A DNA stretch of 64,000 nucleotides from Candidatus Nitrotoga sp. 1052 (GTDB lineage: Bacteria; Pseudomonadota; Gammaproteobacteria; Burkholderiales; Gallionellaceae). Below the pieces are notes generated by a model. It made no database searches. It worked only from the letters and a program-made list of their open reading frames with translations, and was not told where the DNA came from. The stretch spans positions 39,651 through 103,650 of the forward strand of contig NZ_CAKMHQ010000031.1 in NCBI RefSeq assembly GCF_927312905.1, written 5' to 3'. The position numbers and the translations under genes are program-made. Shown here piece after piece: positions 20,026-28,000 of the stretch; the stretch's first letter is position 1; each line of letters begins with the position of its first letter.

Positions 20026-20784
20026 TCATTGTTTTCTGCACGCTGGAGAATGTGAGTGTTTACTGCTTGCGTACGTCGAAAGCAAGCAATCATATTCTTT
20101 CTTGACCACCTGATAACACTCACAAGAGAGGGATTCCAGTCCAGGTCGATCAAGTACTGTAATGTGCCCACGGCGATAGTTAATAAAACCAGCATTTTTC
20201 AAATTTCCGGCGGCTTCCGTGATGCCTTCGCGGCGAACGCCAAGCATGCTGGCAATCAATTCCTGCGTCATGATTAACTCATTTGAGGTCAGCCGATCGA
20301 TGGTTAATAGAAGCCAGCGGCAAAGCTGCTGTTCGATTGAATGGTGCCTATTGCATGCCGCCGTCAGGGACATTTGTGTGATTAGCGCTTGAATATAAAG
20401 CAGTGATAAACGCTGCAGCGATTCAGCGCGATTGAATTCTTGCAGCACTAATCCGGCTTTTATACGGTAGCCGCAACCACCCGTTTGCACAATTGCCCGG
20501 CTAGGCGTGGCTGCGCCACCCATGAAAAGTGAAACACCAAGCACGCCTTCATTGCCGACTCCCGCGATTTCTGTCGAAGCGCCATCTTCCATGATGTATT
20601 GCAGAGACACGATGGCAGTCGTGGGGAACCAGACATGTTGCAACCGATCACCGGATTCATAGAGGACACTGCCGAGCCGCATCTGGATTAGTTCCAGATG
20701 CGGTTTCAAGCGTTCAAATTCATCCGCTTGCACCGCTGCGAGGAGATGGTTGTGGTTTGTTACCTGTGAAGAGGTAATGAGCAT
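20026..20784 (-). CDS. Crp/Fnr-family transcriptional regulator
   Basis: The 252-aa DNA-binding regulator has an N-terminal cyclic-nucleotide-binding-type beta-roll (about 20-130, with GSVLYESGDRLQHVWFP and GNEGVLGVSLFMGG), a dimerisation helix, and a C-terminal winged helix-turn-helix (about 165-235) in MTQELIASMLGVRREGITEAAGNL. The N-terminal Cys cluster of Fnr is absent and the cAMP-binding Arg/Ser pattern of Crp is not obvious, so the ligand is unknown. This branch often responds to stress or redox signals. It is divergent from the BON lipoprotein gene, and a 22-bp palindrome about 40 bp before its start may be an operator. Confidence 0.85.
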   Translation of the reverse strand: MLITSSQVTNHNHLLAAVQADEFERLKPHLELIQMRLGSVLYESGDRLQHVWFPTTAIVSLQYIMEDGASTEIAGVGNEGVLGVSLFMGGAATPSRAIVQTGGCGYRIKAGLVLQEFNRAESLQRLSLLYIQALITQMSLTAACNRHHSIEQQLCRWLLLTIDRLTSNELIMTQELIASMLGVRREGITEAAGNLKNAGFINYRRGHITVLDRPGLESLSCECYQVVKKEYDCLLSTYASSKHSHSPACRKQ

Positions 20785-20824
20785 AAGCAGCTTATTAAAA
20801 TATTTGAAATTTTATAGGCACACT

Positions 20825-20846
20825 CCGCTAATTAAGTAATTAGTGG
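20825..20846. promoter_or_regulatory. Palindrome, putative operator
   Basis: The core CTAATTA-AG-TAATTAG is a perfect inverted repeat, extended to ten paired positions per arm with one mismatch. It lies in the divergent region between the Crp-like regulator and the BON lipoprotein, close to the regulator's start. Size and symmetry suit a dimeric winged-helix protein, and autoregulation by the adjacent gene is an inference. The sequence does not match the classical Crp or Fnr consensus (TGTGA or TTGAT half-sites). Confidence 0.4.
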
Positions 20847-21076
20847 AAATCATAGTAAAACTATTAGCTTAAGCTGTGTACGATACCGCACAGACCGTAC
20901 ATGCACTGGATAGTAATCTGCACCTCGGCGACAAGTACCAGCTTCAAATACGTCGCAGTAACACTCCACCAGCTTTCATAAGTTGGCATTGAAAACCTGC
21001 GCGAGCAGGCTGGAGTGTCCATAACCCAAGGAAGCAGCCTATCAGGCGACTTTTTTAATAATCAGGAGAATTCATT

Positions 21077-21388
21077 ATGAAACAATTAAAATATTTTTTT
21101 ACTATTTTTACTGCCATCGTATTCATGTCAATTTTAGGTTGTGCATCTACCACGAAATCAGCAGGCACAGGAGAATATATTGATGATACCGTAATTACAG
21201 CGAAGGTTAAAGCGGCGGTTCTAAATGACCCTACGCTGAAAGCTACCGAAGTAAATGTTGAAACTTTTAAAGGTGTCGTTCAATTAAGTGGCTTTGTGAG
21301 TGACCGGTCCGATGTTAGTAGGGCGGAACAAGTCGCTCGTGGCGTTGAAGGCGTGAAATCTGTCAAGAATGACATGCGAGTCAAGTAA
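21077..21388 (+). CDS. BON-domain periplasmic lipoprotein
   Basis: The 103-aa protein has a lipoprotein signal peptide ending in the lipobox ILGC (Cys22) and one BON domain (about 35-102), with DDTVITAKVKAAVLNDP, GVVQLSGFVSDR and VEGVKSVKNDM. BON proteins such as OsmY and Kbp bind membranes or lipids and are usually induced by osmotic or envelope stress. AGGAG precedes the ATG by eight bases. The 5' region contains nested inverted repeats (ACACTCCA at 20961 with TGGAGTGT at 21011, around CCTGCgcgaGCAGG at 20996-21009), which suggests a structured leader. Two hairpins follow the gene. Regulation by the divergent Crp-like gene is plausible but unproven. Confidence 0.88.
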   Translation: MKQLKYFFTIFTAIVFMSILGCASTTKSAGTGEYIDDTVITAKVKAAVLNDPTLKATEVNVETFKGVVQLSGFVSDRSDVSRAEQVARGVEGVKSVKNDMRVK

Positions 21389-21398
21389 AGCTGACATG

Positions 21399-21430
21399 GG
21401 AGATTGTCAACGCAATCTCCTCACTTTTAT
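21399..21430 (+). terminator. Intrinsic terminator after BON gene
   Basis: An 8-bp perfect stem GGAGATTG/CAATCTCC with a 6-nt loop is followed by tcacttttat, a short T-rich tail. It lies 10 bases after the BON stop codon. The tail is only moderately T-rich, so termination may be partial. Confidence 0.6.
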
Positions 21431-21433
21431 AGT

Positions 21434-21470
21434 GATGGACGGCTTGTAATATCTAAGCCGTTCATCATTT
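21434..21470 (+). terminator. Second hairpin after BON gene
   Basis: The arms gatggacggctt and aagccgttcatc pair at 11 of 12 positions, with a G-T wobble at the twelfth, around a 9-nt loop; atttatat follows. Together with the hairpin just upstream it may form a tandem terminator or an mRNA 3'-end stabiliser. Confidence 0.5.
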
Positions 21471-21671
21471 ATATACTATCAATACGCAGTATTACTTGTT
21501 GTATGGGTGGGATTGGCTGCTGCCCTGGTAAGTGCTCATGAATTTTCACATGCACAAGCTTCTCAAATTTTGCTCCCTGTGGGCAAGGTGCCGGGGAAAA
21601 CTCGATACATTTGCCCCTACCTACAAAAAATGACATGTAAATAACAGTTACAGCGAGCAGCATATTTTTCG

Positions 21672-21776
21672 CTAGAACACGGTGGGCGACAGATTGCCCA
21701 GCTTCGATTGTAATCTGGCGGCATTGTAAAACTCAATAATATAACCAGTCAGGTATGACTTCTGGTTTGAAGTTTT
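21672..21776 (-). pseudogene. IS3-family transposase C-terminal relic
   Basis: Read on the - strand, this patch encodes GYIIEFYNAARLQSKLGNLS followed by PTVF, then a TAG stop where family members continue with Glu. It matches the typical tail of IS3-type OrfB integrases (Y-I-E-x-F-Y-N-x-x-R-x-H-S-x-L-G-x-L-S-P). Only about 35 codons remain and no element ends were found, so this is an old remnant. It lies directly upstream of the giant glucan synthase and marks past insertion at this edge. Confidence 0.7.
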
Positions 21777-22044
21777 CATCAAAATTTCTACTTTATTGGT
21801 TCATTAAATCTTCATTTGAATTCATTTTGATAAATGTGTTATTTAACCTATCTCTATGTCCGGGAACATGAAATTACTACAGTTTGCTCAAGATGAAAGG
21901 CACAGGCACATAAGCCAGGTGGTTAAATGCCGTGACCGTTTTCGACTTACAGTCTCGACACTTCGAAATGCCTAAGCCATCACCAATGTCTTGCATTGCG
22001 ATTATGTCTCGTAGACAGAGTATTCAAATTGGAGGATGTTTAAC

Positions 22045-25000
22045 TTGAAGGTTGGAGACACGAAAATTTCTGATTTATTGCTATCCCTGACAACCTGGTT
22101 TCGCAAAATCGGATGGCCAGGAACCCAGCTTCGCGAAGAACTACCACTACGATCGGAACTATTTAGCGCTGATCAGATGGAGTTATATGGCAGAATTCTT
22201 GCAGCGTCACACACAGTGTCGCCGAAACGCAGCCCGGACCAACTTCTGGCACGGCTGGCCGCGAACGAAAGCACACTGATCAGCGTTTGTAATGTTCTGA
22301 CAGCAACAGTTAAGGCGAACCATCGACTGACACCAGCCGGAGAATGGCTGTTCGACAATTTTCACCTGCTCGAAGAGCAGATCCGCACTGCCAAGCATCA
22401 CCTTCCCAAAAATTATAGTCGCGAGTTGCCGTGCCTGGTGCGTGGATCCTCGGCTGGCCTTCCTCGGGTGTACGACATCGCTTTGCAGACTATTTCCCAT
22501 GGCGATGGTCGAGTCGACACGGAAACGCTTAGTCGATTTGTGGCTTCCTACCAGACCGTTACCACTTTGCAGTTGGGCGAATTATGGGCGATTCCTATCA
22601 TGTTGCGTCTGGCATTAATCGAGAATCTGCGCCGTGTTGCCGTATACATCGAGATTGACAGGCTAGAGAGAAACCTTGCCGTCAAATGGGCCGACGAAAT
22701 GACCAAGGTTGTGGAGAAGGATCCCAAGGGCTTGATTTTGGTCATTGCGGATATGGCGCGATCCGATCCGCCAATGACGGCTCCATTTGTTTCGGAATTT
22801 GTGCGTCGGCTACAGGGGCAGAGTCCCGCGTTGGCATTGCCGTTGAAGTGGATTGAACAAAGCCTCGCCGAATCAAATCGCACGATCGAGGAGTTGGTGC
22901 AGTCCGGTAATCAGCAACAGGCGGCTGATCAGGTATCTATTTCTAACAGTATCGGCAGCCTGCGCATGCTTGGAGCCGTCGATTGGCGCGATTTCACTGA
23001 AGCTGCTAGTGCAATCGAAACGATCTTGAGGGAGGATCCGGGTGGTGTATATGGCCGTATGGATTTTGTCACCCGTGATCGGTACCGTCATGTCGTGGAA
23101 CGCTTAGCCAAGGGTAGTGCTTTGTCAGAAGTGGAGGTGGCTCAAACGACGCTTCGGCTGGCGCGCGAAGGTGCGGCAATGGGGAGGGGCGACGAGATTG
23201 CGGCCCATGTTGGGTTTCATTTGATCGGTAAAGGATTGCCGGATCTGGAGCGAACGGTGCAGGCACGCTTGTCTATCCTTGAGAAGCTATGTCGGATAAG
23301 TCGCCGGTTTTCGTTTTTCTTTTATCTGAGCGCGATTACGCTTATCACGCTGTTCCTGACCAGTGGTCTCGTGATTAAAGCTTATGGGGACGGTGCGCGC
23401 GATTGGTTGCTGGGCGCAGTGTATGTCCTGTCGCTACTTGCGACAAGCCAATTGGCCGTTGCGCTGGTGAATTGGGTGGCCCAATTGCTAGTGACACCGC
23501 ATCCATTGCCACGAATGGACTTTTCTACAGGAATTCCCCCAGCGACCCGAACACTGGTTGTGGTTCCAACCATGCTCACGAATGCTGCCGATGTATTGAA
23601 CTTGGTCGAAGCGCTTGAGGTAAGGTTTCTCGCCAATCGTGATCAAAATCTGGATTTCGGTCTGTTGACTGATTTTCTGGATGCGAATCAGGAAGAGCTC
23701 CCTGAAGACGAGGCCCTTTTGCAGATCGCCAGAACCAGTATTGAGGAGCTAAACAAAAAGTATGGCGATGTCTCCAGTAACGAAGCAGATGAGACCGCGG
23801 ATTCAATCGGGGATGGTTTTCAAAACGGGGGCCGATTCTTCCTGTTTCACCGTCCGCGTCGCTGGAATCCGCAGGAGGGAGTGTGGATGGGTTTTGAACG
23901 CAAGCGTGGAAAACTTGCGGACTTGAATGCGCTCTTGCGCGGTCGAGCGGGTAACGCATTCTCTCTCATCGTGGGTGATACAGCATTATTGTCGAAAGTA
24001 AAGTACGTTATTACGCTTGATACCGATACGCAATTGCCGCGTGATTCAGCTCGGCAATTTGTTGGTGCGATGGCGCATCCGCTGAATATCCCACGGTTCG
24101 GCGGAACCGGCCAAGGCAAAGATGATAATACTCTTGTGACCGAAGGTTATGGCATTCTGCAGCCGCGTGTTGATATAAGTTTGCCCGGAACAAATCGCTC
24201 GCGATACGCGCAATTATTTAGCGGCGAGATCGGTATTGATCCGTATACCCGGACGGTTTCAGACGTTTATCAAGACCTGTTCGGTGAGGGTTCATTCATC
24301 GGCAAAGGAATTTACGACGTCGATGCTTTCGAACGGGCACTCGCAGGGCGTTTTCCGAACAACCGAGTCCTCAGTCATGATCTTTTGGAAGGATCTTATG
24401 CCCGGGCAGGCTTACTTAGTGACGTACAGTTATATGAGGAATTTCCTGCCCGCTACAGCGCGGACGTAAGCCGGCGTCATCGCTGGATTCGTGGAGACTG
24501 GCAACTTGTGAGCTGGTTATTTTCGCGCATTCCTAGCTCAAATGGGAGCTTTCACCGCAATCCGCTATCGCCGCTATCGCAGTGGAAACTGTTCGATAAT
24601 CTCCGGCGAAGTCTGGTCCCGACGGCACTGGCGCTATTGTTATTATTGGGGTGGGTGGCGTTGCCACATGCATGGTTCTGGACATTGACGGTAATCAGCA
24701 TTCTTTTTACGCCCATTGTGATTGCCGTCCTCTTTGATTTGTTGCGAAAGCCGCGTGAAGTGCATCTGCGGCAGCACTTGAGTGCCGTGATGCGCGCGGC
24801 AGGTCGACAGTTTGGTCAGGTTTTATTTTCGCTGGCATGTCTGCCCTATGAGGTCTATTTCAGCCTTGACGCGATCGTGCGCACGGTCGTGCGGATGGTG
24901 GTCACTCATCGGCGACTTCTCGAATGGAAGCCGTCGCGCGAGATCGAACGTGAGCCCAATCAAGTAATTTCACCTTCCAGCTACACGAGCCTTGGTGCAT

Positions 25001-28000
25001 CCTACCGGTCGATGTGGATCGCACCCGCTATCGCTGTCATGATGATGGTTACCTTGGTGATCAAAATGCCAGCCGCGCTGATCGTTGCGCTTCCAGTGTT
25101 GTTGCTATGGGCGGTGTCCCCGGCAATCACTTGGTGGATAAGTCGACCGCTGGAGCGTCGAAACGCAGAGTTGAAAGTCGATCAAATTCTTTTTCTGCGT
25201 CAGGTTGCGCGTCGGACGTGGGGATTTTTCGAGACTTTTGTCGGGAAGGAAGACAATTGGCTTCCGCCGGACAACTTTCAGGAACACCCTGTTGCGACAA
25301 TCGCGCATCGCACTTCACCGACTAACATCGGTTTGGCGCTGCTTGCTAATATAACCGCCTACGACTTTGGCTACATCGGATATGGCCAACTTATAGAGCG
25401 CACGGCAAATACTTTGCAAACCATGGATGTATTGGAGCGGCACCGAGGACATTTTTATAACTGGTATGACACCCTGTCGCTGAAACCCTTGTCGCGTTAT
25501 GTTTCTACAGTGGACAGCGGGAATCTGGCGGCCCATTTGCTGACATTGCGTGCGGCATTGCTGGAGATCCCCGATGCTCCGATTATTGGGAGACGATTGT
25601 TCTCTGCGCTGGGCGACACGCTGCGGATTGTCGCTGAGACGGCCAGTGGCGCCGCTGCTATTCCAATGGCGCAATTCGAAAAAACTCTCAAAGCTGCAGC
25701 CATGGCTCACCCCCTTACATTGGTGGGTATTCGAGCATATCTGGAGGGCTTGCTCACTTACGCTAATGAAGTGGTCAATCAGATCGAAAAAAATGCAGTA
25801 ACTCTCTCTCTTAATGAAAGTGTCGAATGGGCGCAGGCGCTGGTCAGGCAATGCGAAGGCGCTCTCGATGACCTGGTTTTTCATGCGCCGTTACTGCTGC
25901 CGAATACCTCGTCCGAGATGCACGATTCGACGCTTACCGCAAAAATTCCATCGCTGCGCCAACTTGCTAGTGAGGGTAACGACCGCGCACGAGAGCAGAT
26001 AGAAACACTCGAATATCTTGCGCGAAAATCGTGCGAGTTTGCGCATATGGAATATGGCTTCCTGTACAACCACGCACGACGTTTGCTCTCAATCGGGTAC
26101 AACGTTGGTGAGCGCCGATTAGATGCCAGTTACTATGATCTGCTTGCCTCAGAGGCCAGGCTGTGCAACTTCATCGCGATTGCACAAGGCGAATTGCCAC
26201 AGGAGAGCTGGTTTGCTCTTGGCCGGATGCTTACTACTACCGGAGGGAAGCCGCTTCTATTATCGTGGAGCGGATCGATGTTCGAGTATCTCATGCCGTT
26301 ACTCGTGATGCCGACCTACGACAACACTCTGCTTGATCAGACATGCAAGGCGGCGGTTAATCGGCAAATCGAGTATGGCAACCAACGCGGCGTGCCTTGG
26401 GGTATGTCGGAGTCCGGGTACAACGGCGTCGACGTCCATTTAAATTATCAATATCGAGCATTCGGCGTACCGGGACTAGGGCTTAAACGCGGCCTCGGCG
26501 ATGATCTTGTCATTGCGCCATATGCCTCGGTAATGGCCTTGATGGTTGCACCTGAAGCTGCGTGTTCGAACCTTCAGAAGCTCGCCGCCGAAGGTTTTGC
26601 CGGCAAATTCGGGTTTTACGAAGCTGTCGACTACACGTCATCGCGACTACGGCGCGGTGAAACTCGGGCCGTGGTGCGCTCATTTATGGCTCATCATTTA
26701 GGAATGAGCATACTTTCATTGGCATATCTGTTGCTGGATCGTCCTATGCAGCGGAGATTTGAATCGGACCCTCTATTTCAGGCGACGATGTTATTGCTTC
26801 AGGAACGGATTCCTCAGGCTAAAGTCTTCCATCTGCGCTCCGCCGAGCTTCCTGAAATCCGCGCGGCTGAGGGAGTCGCGGAGATGCCGATACGCATAAT
26901 TAAAAACCCCAACACGCCGAGTCCAGAGGTTCAATTGCTGTCGAATGGTCGTTATCATGTCATGGTCACGAATGCGGGCGGAGGAAGCAGCCGCTGGAAG
27001 GATCTTGCCGTTACTCGCTGGCGTGAAGACAAGACATGTGACAATTGGGGCAGTTTTTGTTATTTGCGCGATGTGTCTAGCGGTGAATTTTGGTCAACTA
27101 CCCATCAGCCTACACAAAAACCATCGAAGCGATATGAAGTGGTTTTTTCGGAAGGCAGAGTGGAGTTCCGTCGCCGTGATCATGATTTTGATACGCATAC
27201 CGAGATTACGGTTTCGCCGGAAGATGATATTGAGCTGCGTCGTGTCCGCATCACCAACCGTGCATGGACACGTCAAACTATCGAGATCACCACTTATGCT
27301 GAAGTCGTGCTTGCAACGGCAGTGGCCGATGCTCAGGCACCGGCCTTCGGCAATCTTTTTGTGCAGACTGAGATATTGCCTGAACGGCATGCGATCCTCT
27401 GCCATCGGCGGCCGCGCTCGCAGGGCGATCAGACTCCGTGGATGTTCCACTTGATGACCGTGCAGGGTGCGCCCGTTGATGCCGTCTCTTATGAGACGGA
27501 CCGCATGCGTTTTATCGGACGTGGAAACACGGTTGCTGCTCCCCATGCGATGACTGATTCAGTATCTCTTTCTGGTAGCGCCGGCTCTGTTTTAGATCCA
27601 ATCGTGGCAATTCGGCAACGCTTGTCTATTGGTCCCGGCGAATCCGCTACGATCGACATCGTCACCGGGGTCGGCGATTCTCGCCATGCCGTATTAAACC
27701 TGGTCGATAAATATCAGGATCCTCGCTTGGCAGATCGCGTTTTCGATCTGGCGCGAACCCACAGCCTTGTGATGTTGCGGCAACTCAATGCGAGCGAAGC
27801 TGATGCGCAACTATTTTGCCGTCTGGCCGGTTCGGTGCTCTTTGCCAATGCTTCATTGCGCGCTGATACCAGCGTGCTGCGCAACAATCAGCGCGGTCAA
27901 TCGGGGCTATGGGGGTACGCCATTTCCGGCGATCTCCCAATCGTGCTGCTGCAGATTGGCGATCCGGCCAACATTGATTTGGTGCGGAAAGTGGTGGCAG

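Noticed and set aside
21469..21663. 64-codon - strand frame resembling a short secreted protein
   Set aside because: It begins inside the decayed IS3 transposase tail and runs in a shifted frame, with no ribosome site; likely accidental.
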